From contig NZ_JANXMI010000233.1 of the NCBI RefSeq assembly GCF_025354735.1, positions 1-60,766 of the forward strand: a DNA stretch of 60,766 nt, in the 5' to 3' direction. Below are positions 39,474 to 48,611 of the stretch, in pieces. Each line of letters begins with the position of its first letter. Within the stretch, counting starts at the first letter, position 1. The DNA is from Rugamonas sp. (GTDB taxonomy: Bacteria; Pseudomonadota; Gammaproteobacteria; Burkholderiales; Burkholderiaceae_D). The position numbers were made by a program, and so were the translations under genes. Below the pieces are notes generated by a model. That model was not told the origin of the DNA. It did no database searches and was given only the letters and a program-made list of their open reading frames with translations.

Positions 39474-42400
39474 AACTGGAAGCACTGACATTCCCCCTGC
39501 ACGGCTCGCGCCTGATCGAGGCCAGCGCCGGCACCGGCAAAACCTGGACCATCGCCGCGCTCTACGTGCGGCTGGTGCTGGGCCACGGCGGCGCCGACGG
39601 CTTTGTGCGGCCGCTGCTGCCGGCCGATATCCTGGTGATGACGTTCACGCGCGCGGCCACGCGCGAGCTGTCGAACCGCGTGCGCGAACGGCTGGTCGAA
39701 GCGGCCGCCTATTTTCGCGGCCAGCTTGAAAAGCCGGACCCGTATCTCGACGCGCTGCTCGACTCCTATCCCTCGCACGCCGAGCGGCAGCGGGCCGCGC
39801 ACCGCTTGATCCTCGCGGCCGAGACGATGGACGAAGCGGCCATCTTCACCATCGACGCCTGGTGCCAGCGCATGCTGCGCGAGCACGCGTTCGACAGCGG
39901 CAGCCTGTTCGACGAGGAACTGGTCAGCGACGAACACGCGCTGTTCGAGGACGCGGCCCACGACTACTGGCGCCAGCAAGTCTATCCGCTCAAGGAGCAG
40001 GCCTTGACGCCGCTGCTGGAATGCTGGGCCGATGTCGGCGCGCTGAAACAATCGGTGCGCGAACTGGCCAGGCGCAGCGACGCCGCCGGCGAAATCCGTG
40101 GCGCCGGCGCCGCGATGGTGGAAGGCGAGTCGCTCGCCGCGCTGATCGCGCGCGTGCAGCTGGCGCAGCGCGCGCAGTTGGACGGCTTGAAGGCCGGCTG
40201 GATCGAGCGCGCCAACCGCATGGAACAGTGGATCGCCCGGCACCGCGAGGCGGCGCCGAAGTGCTTCAACGGGAACAAGCTGCGCGCCGCGTCGCTGGTC
40301 AGCTGGTTCGACGGCCTGCGCGCGTGGGCCGCCGACGATTTCCTGGTGCTGCCGAAAATCTCCGACACGGCCTGGCACCGTTTGACGCCGGACGGCATGA
40401 CGGACGCTTTTTCCAAGGGCTTCAGCGCCGTGGTGCCGGACGATTTCGAGATGACGACGACGCTGGCCGACGGCTTGAAGGACATCGCATCGCTCAATCA
40501 CGCGCTGTATCTGCACGCGGCGGCGTCGGTCGCGCAGCGCATGGCGGAGCTCAAGCGCCGCAGCCGCCAGTTCGGTTTCGCCGACATGCTCGAACGCTTG
40601 AACGGCGCGCTGCAAGGCGAGAACGCCGAGGCGCTGCGCAAGCGCATCACCGACCAGTATCCGATTGCGATGGTCGATGAATTCCAGGACACGGCGCCGA
40701 ACCAGTACCAGATTTTCGACCTGCTGTACCGCGTCGCCGACAACGATGGCCAACGGGGCCTGTTCCTGATTGGCGATCCGAAGCAGTCGATCTACGGTTT
40801 TCGCGGCGCCGACATCCACAGCTATCTGGCGGCGCGCGCGGCCACCGAGGGCCGGCACTACCAGCTCGGCACCAATTACCGCTCGACGGCGGCGCTGGTG
40901 GACGCGGTCAACCGCCTGTTCCTGCGCGCCGAGGGCGATGGCACGCACAGCGGCTTCGCCTCCGGCGCGTTCCGCTTTCGCGGGCGCGATGGCAGCAATC
41001 CGCTGCCGTTCGACGCGGTCGACGCCATGGGCCGCAAGGAAAAGCTGGTCGGCGTGGACGGCGACCTGCGGGCGCTGACGGTGGCGCTCAGCGCGCAGGA
41101 CGACATGAAGGCCGACGGCTATCGCGACTTCTTCGCCCACCACTGCGCCGAGCATATCGTCACGCTGCTCAACGATCCCGAGGCCGGTTTCCGGCACGGC
41201 GACAAATTCGTGCGCTTGCAGCCGGCCGATATCGCGGTGCTGGTGCGCGACCGCAAGGAGGCGGCGGCAATCCGGCGCGCGCTGCAACGGCGCAAGGTCG
41301 CCAGCGTCTATTTGTCGGACAAGGATTCGGTGGTCGACAGCGAGGAGGCGGCCGACGTGCTGCGCTGGCTGTCGGCGCTGGCCAATCCGCTCGACGGCGC
41401 CCTGGCGCGGGCGGCGTTCGCGACGCGCACGGCCGGCCTGACGCTGGCCGATCTGGCGCGGCTGTCGTCGGACGAACTGGCGTGGGAGGGCCGCGTCGAG
41501 CAGCTCAAGGCGCTGCATATCGTGTGGCAGCGCCAGGGCGTGCTGGCGATGCTGCGGCGCTTCATCCACGAGCTGCAACTGCCGGCGGCGCTGTTGCGGC
41601 AGGCCGGCGGCGAGCGGCGCCTGACCAATCTGCTGCACCTGGCCGAGCTGCTGCAATCGGCCAGCCGCCAGCTCGATGGCGAGCAGGCGCTGATACGCTG
41701 GCTGGCGGAGCAGATCGAGAGCCGCAGCGACGGCGGCGACGAGCGCGTGCTGCGCCTGGAAAGCGACGCGGAGCTGGTCAAGGTGGTGACGGTGCATAAA
41801 TCGAAGGGGCTGGAATATCCGCTGGTGTACCTGCCGTTCGCGGTCACGGCGCGCAAGGTGGAGCGGCGCAACCGCAGCTTCTTTGAATACACCGACGGCG
41901 ATGGCGTGCGCCACATCGACCTGGCCCTGTCCGACGCGGCGCTGGCGGCCGTCGAACGGGCCCGCATCGAGGAGGATTTGCGCTTGCTGTACGTGGCGCT
42001 GACGCGCGCGCGCCACTTCCTGTGGCTGGGCGTGGCCGCGCTGGCGGCGCGCAAGGCCGGCGAGAATACGCTGCACGATTCGGCGCTCGGCTATCTGCTG
42101 ACCGGCGGCGCGGCGCTGGCGTCGGAGCTGCTGGCCGAGCGCTGGCAGCGGGTGCGCGGCGATTGCGCGGCCATGGACGTGCGCGCGCTGGAAGCGGCGC
42201 AGCCGCTCGCGCCAGGCGCCCCGCAAAAAATCACGCTGCTGAATCGCGTCGAACAGCGTCCGCCGCTGGTCGACGCCGGCGTGTACGGCGGGCGTTTCGA
42301 GCGCGATTGGGCGGTCGGCAGCTTTACCTCGCTGGCGCGGCGGGTCGGGCCGGCGGCGGCCAGCCATGTGCCGCGCGACGCCTTGCAGGAAAAGCTGATG

Positions 42401-43195
42401 GAGAACGAAGACGCGCCGCCGCCGGCGACCGGCGGCGCGCGCACCGACGACGCGCCGTGGCACCGCTTCCCGCGCGGTTCCGTGCCCGGCAATTTCCTGC
42501 ACGAGCAGCTGGAGTGGATGGGGCAGGAGGGTTTCGCCAGCGTGGACGAGGCCCATTTCGACGAGCGGCTGGTCAAGCGCATCGCCCGCGCCGGCTGGAC
42601 CAACCGTCAGGACGACGCCATCGCCTGGCTGCGCGCCATCGCCGTCACGCCTTTGCCGGCGCTGGGCGTGGCGCTGCGCGACATCGCGTCGGCGCTGCCG
42701 GAGATGGAGTTCTGGTTCCCCAGCGAGCGCCTGAGCAGCGGCGCGCTCGACCGCCTGTGCTGCGTCCATCTGCTCGACGGCATCGCCCGGCCGGCGCTGC
42801 CGGAGCGCCAGTTGCATGGCATGTTGAAGGGCTTCGCCGATCTGGTGTTCGAGCACGAGGGCCGGTTCTGGGTGCTGGATTACAAATCGAACGCGCTCGG
42901 CGCCGGCGACGCGGCCTATCACCGGCAGGCGCTGGCCGGCGGCATGGCCGAGCATCGCTACGATATCCAGGGCGCGATTTACATGCTGGCCCTGCACCGG
43001 CTGCTGCAAAGCCGGCTCGGCGACGCCTATGATCCGGCGGCGCAGCTGGGCGGGGCGATATTCTTCTTCTTGCGCGGCATCGGCAATGCGCACACGCGCG
43101 GTTGCTACGTGCTGGAGCCGGACCTGGCCCTGCTCGATGGCCTGGACACTTTACTCGACGAGGCGACGCAGCTTGAGCACCACCATGATGAATGA
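39470..43195 (+). CDS. recB: Exodeoxyribonuclease V subunit beta
   Basis: This 1241-residue protein begins in the recC stop (ATGA), so translation is coupled; the frame is open further upstream only as antisense-like noise inside recC. Walker A is A-S-A-G-T-G-K-T-W-T, Walker B V-D-E-F-Q-D-T, plus the SF1 motifs F-T-R-A-A-T-R-E-L and T-V-H-K-S-K-G-L-E-Y. The C-terminal nuclease domain has G-F-A-D-L-V-F and the catalytic D-Y-K-S-N. It is a 3'-5' helicase and the only nuclease of the complex. Confidence 0.97.
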   Translation: MKLEALTFPLHGSRLIEASAGTGKTWTIAALYVRLVLGHGGADGFVRPLLPADILVMTFTRAATRELSNRVRERLVEAAAYFRGQLEKPDPYLDALLDSYPSHAERQRAAHRLILAAETMDEAAIFTIDAWCQRMLREHAFDSGSLFDEELVSDEHALFEDAAHDYWRQQVYPLKEQALTPLLECWADVGALKQSVRELARRSDAAGEIRGAGAAMVEGESLAALIARVQLAQRAQLDGLKAGWIERANRMEQWIARHREAAPKCFNGNKLRAASLVSWFDGLRAWAADDFLVLPKISDTAWHRLTPDGMTDAFSKGFSAVVPDDFEMTTTLADGLKDIASLNHALYLHAAASVAQRMAELKRRSRQFGFADMLERLNGALQGENAEALRKRITDQYPIAMVDEFQDTAPNQYQIFDLLYRVADNDGQRGLFLIGDPKQSIYGFRGADIHSYLAARAATEGRHYQLGTNYRSTAALVDAVNRLFLRAEGDGTHSGFASGAFRFRGRDGSNPLPFDAVDAMGRKEKLVGVDGDLRALTVALSAQDDMKADGYRDFFAHHCAEHIVTLLNDPEAGFRHGDKFVRLQPADIAVLVRDRKEAAAIRRALQRRKVASVYLSDKDSVVDSEEAADVLRWLSALANPLDGALARAAFATRTAGLTLADLARLSSDELAWEGRVEQLKALHIVWQRQGVLAMLRRFIHELQLPAALLRQAGGERRLTNLLHLAELLQSASRQLDGEQALIRWLAEQIESRSDGGDERVLRLESDAELVKVVTVHKSKGLEYPLVYLPFAVTARKVERRNRSFFEYTDGDGVRHIDLALSDAALAAVERARIEEDLRLLYVALTRARHFLWLGVAALAARKAGENTLHDSALGYLLTGGAALASELLAERWQRVRGDCAAMDVRALEAAQPLAPGAPQKITLLNRVEQRPPLVDAGVYGGRFERDWAVGSFTSLARRVGPAAASHVPRDALQEKLMENEDAPPPATGGARTDDAPWHRFPRGSVPGNFLHEQLEWMGQEGFASVDEAHFDERLVKRIARAGWTNRQDDAIAWLRAIAVTPLPALGVALRDIASALPEMEFWFPSERLSSGALDRLCCVHLLDGIARPALPERQLHGMLKGFADLVFEHEGRFWVLDYKSNALGAGDAAYHRQALAGGMAEHRYDIQGAIYMLALHRLLQSRLGDAYDPAAQLGGAIFFFLRGIGNAHTRGCYVLEPDLALLDGLDTLLDEATQLEHHHDE

Positions 43196-45176
43196 TCCAT
43201 CCTCCCCCAACGCGGCGTTGCTGGCGCAGCTCGACCTGCTGACGGACGCCGGCAAGCTGCGGCGCCTGAGCGGCGCGTTCGCGCGCTTTATCGGCACGGT
43301 CGGCCAGGCCACGCCGCCGTTGCTGCTGGCCTGCGCGTTGCTGTCGGAGCTGGAGGGACGCGGCCACAGCTGCTTGATGCTCGACGAGCTGGCGATGGAC
43401 CCCTGCGGCCTGATGGGCTGGAGCGAGGAGGAGTGGGCGGCCGTGCGGCAGGCGGCGGGCGGCGTGCCGGAGCGGGCCTCGGCATGGCGCGAGGCGCTGG
43501 CGGCGGCGCCGCAAGTGTGGCCGGTGGCCGAGCCCGACCAGCGCGAGCCGCTGGTGCTGGCCGGCGAGCGCCTGTATCTGCGGCGCTACTGGCGCGACGA
43601 GACGGCGGTGGCCGACACGGTGCGGGCCCGAGCGCTGGAACTGCGGTCGCCGGATCTGGCGGCGGTGCGGCACTGGCTCGATCTATTGTTCGACGAGATG
43701 CCGGCCGCGACCGCCGCCGCTGCTGCGGCCGACGTCGACGGCGCCGGGCCGGACTGGCAAAAGATCGCCTGCGCGGTGGCCGTGCACGGCAACCTGGCCA
43801 TCATCACGGGCGGACCCGGCACCGGCAAGACTTACACGGTGGCGCGTCTGCTGGCGCTGTTGTTCGCGCTGGCGGGGCGCCAGCGCGACCAGCTGCGCGT
43901 GGCGCTGGCGGCGCCGACGGGCAAGGCGGCGGCGCGGCTGAAACAGTCGATCGACCACGCGCTCGACGGCCTGGCCGGCAAGGTCGGCGCGGCGCTGCCG
44001 CTGCGCGAGCTGGCCAAGCGCATGGGCTCGGCGCGCACCCTGCACAGCCTGCTCGGCGCGCGGCCCGACACGCGCGCCTTCCAGCACCATCGCGGCAATC
44101 CGCTCGACGTCGACGTGCTGATCGTGGACGAGGCCTCGATGGTGCACCTGGAAATGATGGCCTCGCTGATGGAGGCCCTGCCGCCGCACGCGATGTTGAT
44201 CTTGCTCGGCGACAAAGACCAGCTGGCGTCGGTCGAGGCCGGCGCCGTGCTGGGCGACCTGTGCCACGAGGCCCAGGCCGGCGGCTACACGGCGGCCACG
44301 CTGGACTATGTGCGGGAAGCGGCCGGGCAGGATATTCCGCCGCAGTACCGGGGCGACGCCGGCGCGCTGGCGCAGCAGACGGTGATGTTGCGCCACAGCC
44401 GGCGTTTCAGCGGGCCGATAGGCGCGCTGGCGCTGGCCGTCAACGCCGGCGACGGCGAGGCGGTGCGGCAAGTGCTGCGCGGCGACAGCGGCGGCAAAGT
44501 CGCGTGGATCGAGCCGGCGCAGCAGGCCGACGTGTTGCAGCTGGCGTTGGCGGGCCGGGCAGGCGCCGGCGGCTACCGGCCGTATCTGACGCTGGTCAAG
44601 GATGGCGCGGCAACCATGGCGCACGAGGACTGGGTGCGGGCGGTGCTGGCCAGCTTCGAGTCGTTCCGCATCTTGTGCGCGGTGCGCGACGGCGAGTGGG
44701 GCGTGTCGGGATTGAATGCATCCATTGAACAATCGCTGGAAAAGGCGGGATTGCTGCCGCGCCGCGGCGAGTGGTACGTAGGACGGCCCGTAATGGTGAC
44801 GCGCAACGATTATGGCACCCAGGTATTTAATGGCGACATCGGCCTGACCTTGCCGGACCCGGCGCGGCCCGGATATTTGCGCGTCTATTTTTCGGATGGT
44901 GAAAAAGTGCGTAGCGTGCTTGCGACCCGCTTGCGGCATGTGGAGACGGCGTTCGCGATGACGGTGCATAAATCGCAGGGCTCGGAATTCGGGCATACGG
45001 TGCTGGTGCTGCCCAGGGATGGCGCGGCCGTGATCGCCCGCGAGTTGATTTATACGGGTATCACGCGGGCCAGGGACATGTTTACGCTGGTGTCGCCGAC
45101 GCCGCAGCTGCTGCTGGAAGCGGTGGCGTTGAGGACGCACAGGGCCTCGGGCTTGCGGGGTTTGATCGGGGCTTGA
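43185..45176 (+). CDS. recD: Exodeoxyribonuclease V subunit alpha
   Basis: This 663-residue protein has its start at 43185 or the adjacent ATG at 43188, overlapping the end of recB. Walker A is G-G-P-G-T-G-K-T-Y-T, Walker B V-D-E-A-S-M-V, and the late SF1 motif T-V-H-K-S-Q-G-S-E-F is present, with I-T-R-A-R at the end. It is the 5'-3' helicase of RecBCD. It is the last gene of the recC-recB-recD operon; no clear terminator follows. Confidence 0.96.
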   Translation: MMNDPSSPNAALLAQLDLLTDAGKLRRLSGAFARFIGTVGQATPPLLLACALLSELEGRGHSCLMLDELAMDPCGLMGWSEEEWAAVRQAAGGVPERASAWREALAAAPQVWPVAEPDQREPLVLAGERLYLRRYWRDETAVADTVRARALELRSPDLAAVRHWLDLLFDEMPAATAAAAAADVDGAGPDWQKIACAVAVHGNLAIITGGPGTGKTYTVARLLALLFALAGRQRDQLRVALAAPTGKAAARLKQSIDHALDGLAGKVGAALPLRELAKRMGSARTLHSLLGARPDTRAFQHHRGNPLDVDVLIVDEASMVHLEMMASLMEALPPHAMLILLGDKDQLASVEAGAVLGDLCHEAQAGGYTAATLDYVREAAGQDIPPQYRGDAGALAQQTVMLRHSRRFSGPIGALALAVNAGDGEAVRQVLRGDSGGKVAWIEPAQQADVLQLALAGRAGAGGYRPYLTLVKDGAATMAHEDWVRAVLASFESFRILCAVRDGEWGVSGLNASIEQSLEKAGLLPRRGEWYVGRPVMVTRNDYGTQVFNGDIGLTLPDPARPGYLRVYFSDGEKVRSVLATRLRHVETAFAMTVHKSQGSEFGHTVLVLPRDGAAVIARELIYTGITRARDMFTLVSPTPQLLLEAVALRTHRASGLRGLIGA

Positions 45177-45252
45177 GCTGGGGTGAGCGGTGTTGATGGC
45201 GGGCGGGCTGGATGGATGCGGCCCGTTTTTTTGGCCTCATTTAAGCTAGTTA

Positions 45253-45270
45253 TTGGTATGTATATACCAA
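45253..45270. promoter_or_regulatory. Palindrome TTGGTAT-N4-ATACCAA, operator-like
   Basis: Perfect 7-bp arms surround a GTAT centre in an AT-rich setting, and a half-site TTGGT follows at 45274. The size and symmetry resemble a dimeric repressor operator, but no regulated gene starts nearby on either strand within 1 kb. Confidence 0.4.
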
Positions 45271-45377
45271 AAATTGGTGTGAAATGTTGGCGGGATCGCG
45301 CGGAAAGCGAGTGTCCATGCGGGTTTGCGGCCGAGGAGGAGTTTGACGCGGCTTTTTGTTGACCCGGTGACGCCAAG

Positions 45378-45473
45378 GCGGCCGCGAACCTCATTTGGGG
45401 TCAGATCCTGCTTGAGGGCGGTGGCCGAGGTCCGCGCCAGCGCAGCACGGTCTGACCCTGGTGGTGCGGCCGC
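45378..45473. repeat. Nested inverted repeat with GGGTCAGA/TCTGACCC arms
   Basis: Outer GCGGCCGC copies at 45378-45385 and 45466-45473 enclose inner arms GGGTCAGA (45398-45405) and TCTGACCC (45451-45458). GGGTCAGA-type ends recur in intergenic repeats of many proteobacteria, so this may be a REP-like or miniature element. No transposase is present. Confidence 0.45.
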
Positions 45474-45520
45474 TTGAGTTTCCGGCTTTGTTTGCGCAGT
45501 CTATTCACGCCGCGCGGGCG

Positions 45521-45546
45521 TAAAAAAGCCGGGCGTGCGGCCCGGC
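45521..45546 (-). terminator. Terminator of the endopeptidase gene
   Basis: On the minus strand an 8-bp stem AGCCGGGC/GCCCGGCT (45526-45533 with 45539-45546, 5-nt loop) is followed by a run of T (A run at 45521-45526 on the plus strand). It lies about 25 bp beyond the stop codon. Confidence 0.85.
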
Positions 45547-45569
45547 TGTTTATCTGAATATTGAAGCGA

Positions 45570-46433
45570 CTACATCGCGGCGCGGCGGTGGCGGCTGTGG
45601 TGGTGGTGATGCACGACGCTGCTGGCCGGCAATACTTCTGGCTCGTCGGAACCGGCGATGAAGCGACGGATGTTGAGCGCGTCCATGATGCGCGCCGAGC
45701 TGGCCTTGGCGTTGAGCAACACCAGCGTCGCGTTGTGGCCGGCCGATTTGATGCGCATGATGAGGCAGCGGCCCGCTTCTTCCGTGTAACCGGTCTTGGA
45801 CATGCCGATGTCCCAACCCTTGGCGCCGACCAGGCGGTTGGTGTTGTGGTACTCGACTTTGCGTCCATTGATGCTAATGATGTCTTTGGTGTCGGTCGTG
45901 ATGCGGCGGATATCGGCGTATTGGGACGCGGCCGTGGCCATCTTGACCAGGTCGGCGGCAGTCGACATATTGTGCGGCGACAGGCCGGTCGGCTCTTCGA
46001 TGACGGTCTGGCTCATGCCCAACACCTTGATTTTGGCGTCGACGGCGCTGCGGAAGGCCGGCATGCCGCCCGGATAGGTACGCGCCAGCGAGGCGGCGGC
46101 GCGGTTGTCGGACGACATCAGCGCCAGTTGCAGCACGTCGCGGCGGGCGATGGTGGCGCCGACCGGCACGCGCGAGGTGCTGTGCTTGAGCATGTCGACG
46201 TCTTGCTTGTCGATGGCGATGGCTTCGTCCATGTTCGGCTTGGAGTCGAGCACGACCATTGCCGTCATCAACTTGGTCAGCGAGGCGATCGGGACTTGCA
46301 CGTTGGAATTTTTTTCGAGCAGCACTTTGCCGGTGCCGTCTTCGACGACCAGCACGGACTGCGAACCAAGCGGCACGGCGAAAGCGGCCACGGTGAACGA
46401 GCTGAGCAATACGGCGACAATTTTCTTGAGCAT
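45570..46433 (-). CDS. pbpG: D-alanyl-D-alanine endopeptidase (PBP7 type)
   Basis: This 287-residue protein starts at 46433, just before a signal peptide (M-L-K-K start, cleavage near A-F-A-V). Penicillin-binding motifs are complete: S51-L-T-K54, S108-D-N110 and K213-T-G215. PBP7-type enzymes cut D-Ala-meso-DAP crosslinks in the periplasm. The C-terminus carries a run of five His followed by basic residues, which is unusual and may bind metal. It is monocistronic with its own terminator. Confidence 0.92.
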   Translation of the reverse strand: MLKKIVAVLLSSFTVAAFAVPLGSQSVLVVEDGTGKVLLEKNSNVQVPIASLTKLMTAMVVLDSKPNMDEAIAIDKQDVDMLKHSTSRVPVGATIARRDVLQLALMSSDNRAAASLARTYPGGMPAFRSAVDAKIKVLGMSQTVIEEPTGLSPHNMSTAADLVKMATAASQYADIRRITTDTKDIISINGRKVEYHNTNRLVGAKGWDIGMSKTGYTEEAGRCLIMRIKSAGHNATLVLLNAKASSARIMDALNIRRFIAGSDEPEVLPASSVVHHHHHSRHRRAAM

Positions 46434-46592
46434 GGAATGTTCTTGGGGTCGGGCGTCTATCGGGCGCCGGGAGGAGGCGCTGCGCATAACTACTCTAGCT
46501 ATACAGCAATATTATCCTAAGGATAGACAATAACATTAAAGTAGTTTCGAGTCTACAGTGTGGCTATCATGCGGCCTGTCCGGTGGAAAAAA

Positions 46593-46618
46593 AGCCCTGA
46601 AGGGGGAGCTTCAGGGCT
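46593..46618 (-). terminator. Terminator of the sulfate-binding protein gene
   Basis: A 10-bp stem AGCCCTGAAG/CTTCAGGGCT with a 6-nt loop has seven A upstream and four T downstream on the plus strand. It ends minus-strand transcription well and may also work in the other direction. Confidence 0.9.
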
Positions 46619-46688
46619 TTTCAAGCGGTGCGGCCTGCGGCGAGCGGCCGGCGGGCTGGCGCTGCTCTTGCTTAGGTGTATTTGGGTC

Positions 46689-47732
46689 TTATTTGCTCTG
46701 GTAAATCTTGTCGAACTCGCCGCCGTCGTCGAAGTGCTTCTTTTGCGCCTGTTTCCAGCCGCCGAAGACCTCGTCGACCGTGAACAGCGCGATCGGCTTG
46801 AAGTTGGCCGCGTATTTCTTGAACACGGCGTCCGAGCGCGGCCGCAGGTAGTGCTTGGCGATGATTTCCTGGCCGGCGTCCGAGTACAGGAAGTTCAGGT
46901 AGGCGGTCGCTTCCTTGCGGAGGTTGCGGCGGTCGACCACCTTGTCGACGACGGCCACCGGCGATTCGGCCAGGATGGAGGTGGCCGGGTAGACGACTTC
47001 GAAGTTGTCGCCGAATTCGGCGCGCACCAGTTCGACTTCGTTTTCAAACGTCACCAGCACGTCGCCGATCTGGCGCTGGGTGAAGGTGGTGGTGGCGGCG
47101 CGGCCGCCGGTGTCGAGCACGGGCACGTTCTTGAAGATCTTGCCGACCAGCTCGCGCGCCTGCGCCTCGCTGCCGCCTTTCTTGATGACCGAACCCCAGG
47201 CCGCCAGATAGGTGTAGCGGCCGTTGCCGGACGTTTTGGGATTCGGCACCACGACTTTGATGCCGGGCTTGGCCAGGTCGTCCCAGGTCTTGATTTGCTT
47301 GGGATTGCCCTTGCGCACCAGATACACCATGGTCGAGTAGAAAGGCGCGGCGTTGTTGGGGAATTTTTTGGCCCAGTCGGTGGCGATCAGGCCGCGGTCG
47401 GCGATGACGTCGATGTCGTTGGCCTGGTTCATCGTCACCACCGACGCTTCGAGGCCGTCGGCCACCGAGTGCGCCTGCTTGGACGAGCCGCCGTGCGACT
47501 GTTTGATGACCAGGGTTTCGCCGCTGCTTTTCTTCCACGCTTCGATGAAGGCGGGGTTGATATCTTTGAACAGCTCGCGCGTGACGTCGTAGGAGACGTT
47601 GAGCAGCGCGACCTCCGGCGCGGCCCAGGCGTTGCCGGTGGGCGCCAGCGCGAGGGCCGCCGTGGCAGCGACGGCGGCCACGGCGCCGCTCAGCAAGCGG
47701 CGGCGGCTAAATGCGGAATTTTCATGGTTCAT
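46689..47732 (-). CDS. sbp: Sulfate ABC transporter substrate-binding protein
   Basis: This 347-residue protein starts at 47732, before a Tat-like signal (F-S-R-R-R-L-L-S-G, then cleavage near A-W-A). Sulfate-binding marks are L-L-N-V-S-Y-D-V-T-R-E-L, K-Q-S-H-G-G-S-S-K-Q, N-P-K-T-S-G-N-G-R-Y and V-T-F-E-N-E. It binds sulfate or thiosulfate in the periplasm. No cysT/cysW/cysA genes lie beside it and it has its own terminator, so it must serve a transporter encoded elsewhere. The AT-rich upstream region suggests a regulated promoter, expected to be CysB-dependent. Confidence 0.93.
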   Translation of the reverse strand: MNHENSAFSRRRLLSGAVAAVAATAALALAPTGNAWAAPEVALLNVSYDVTRELFKDINPAFIEAWKKSSGETLVIKQSHGGSSKQAHSVADGLEASVVTMNQANDIDVIADRGLIATDWAKKFPNNAAPFYSTMVYLVRKGNPKQIKTWDDLAKPGIKVVVPNPKTSGNGRYTYLAAWGSVIKKGGSEAQARELVGKIFKNVPVLDTGGRAATTTFTQRQIGDVLVTFENEVELVRAEFGDNFEVVYPATSILAESPVAVVDKVVDRRNLRKEATAYLNFLYSDAGQEIIAKHYLRPRSDAVFKKYAANFKPIALFTVDEVFGGWKQAQKKHFDDGGEFDKIYQSK

Positions 47733-48083
47733 GGTGTACTTTCGTAAAAAACAGATATCAATGGTGTAAAATTTCCCGCGAAAAAGATACGTTTTTTTCG
47801 TTATATGCTTAGAACCAAGCGTAAAAAGAACAATACAGCAGCGCACAGCGCCTGTATGCAAAAACGCTATATTGATGCTCGAAAACATGATTTGTCTATC
47901 GCCGCCGGTGGGACTACTGTGGCGCTAGTCGGCGGCGCTGGCCGCTGGCCCGGGAGCGCGCCGTTGCGGGCGCCGCCGGACCGGTTTCGGCGGCTTGGTG
48001 TATAGTCGGATTACGCATCGAGTAGCCGGGCCGACGCTGGCGCGGCAGGCTACACCTGCTATGGGAATATTTTGTGAGCGTAC
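47733..48083. other. Divergent intergenic region
   Basis: About 350 bp separate the sulfate-binding protein gene (minus) and the acetyltransferase gene (plus). The first 150 bp are AT-rich and should hold the sbp promoter. The rest is GC-rich. No gene or clear repeat is seen. Confidence 0.4.
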
Positions 48084-48611
48084 ATGAGTCTTGAAATTCG
48101 TATTGCCGCTTCGACAGATGCGTTTGCCGCGTGCAATGTGTTGCGTCGTTCGATTTCGGAATGTTGTGTTCTGGACCACCGTAACGACGCGGCCATATTG
48201 AACGCCTGGCTGGGCAACAAAACGCCGCACATGGTGGCCAGCTGGTTCGGTTCGCCGACCAATTTTTCACTGGTGGCCGTCATCGAAGGCGAAGTCGTCG
48301 GCGTCGCGCTGCTGACGGGCGCGGGCAAGCTGGCGCTGTGCTATCTGTTGCCGGAGGCGCGGGGCAAGGGCGTCGGCCGCGCCCTGCTGGCCAAAATGGA
48401 AGAGCAGGCTTGCGCCTGGGGCGTCAAGGCCTTGCAGCTGCACAGCACGGCCAGCGGCGCGTCTTTCTTCGCGGCCCGCGGCTATGTCGATTCCGGCAAG
48501 GTGCGCTCGCCCTACGGCGTGGACACCAGTTTCTTTTGGAAGCAGCTGGCGGCCGGTTCCGGCGAGCCGGTGGCGGGACGCAAACGTTTTTGCAACTGCA
48601 ACAACCTCTAG
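48084..48611 (+). CDS. GNAT family N-acetyltransferase
   Basis: This 175-residue protein shows the GNAT core: I-R-I-A-A-S-T-D-A at the start, L-V-A-V-I-E-G-E-V-V-G-V-A, the acetyl-CoA loop L-P-E-A-R-G-K-G-V-G-R-A-L-L (R-G-K-G-V-G) and F-F-A-A-R-G-Y. The substrate is unknown. The tail ends in C-N-C-N-N-L. Its 3' end overlaps the convergent histidine kinase by 4 bp. Confidence 0.9.
   Translation: MSLEIRIAASTDAFAACNVLRRSISECCVLDHRNDAAILNAWLGNKTPHMVASWFGSPTNFSLVAVIEGEVVGVALLTGAGKLALCYLLPEARGKGVGRALLAKMEEQACAWGVKALQLHSTASGASFFAARGYVDSGKVRSPYGVDTSFFWKQLAAGSGEPVAGRKRFCNCNNL

Larger units (their letters stand above)
45177..45520. other. Intergenic region with palindromes, no gene
   Basis: This stretch after recD holds two inverted-repeat elements (45253-45270 and 45378-45473, listed separately). 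No coding sequence is supported. The first part (45230-45300) is AT-rich. Confidence 0.4.

Noticed and set aside
39431..43093. Minus-strand open frame opposite recB
   Set aside because: It is antisense to a clear recB gene; its Arg/Gln/His-rich composition is typical of shadow frames in GC-rich DNA.
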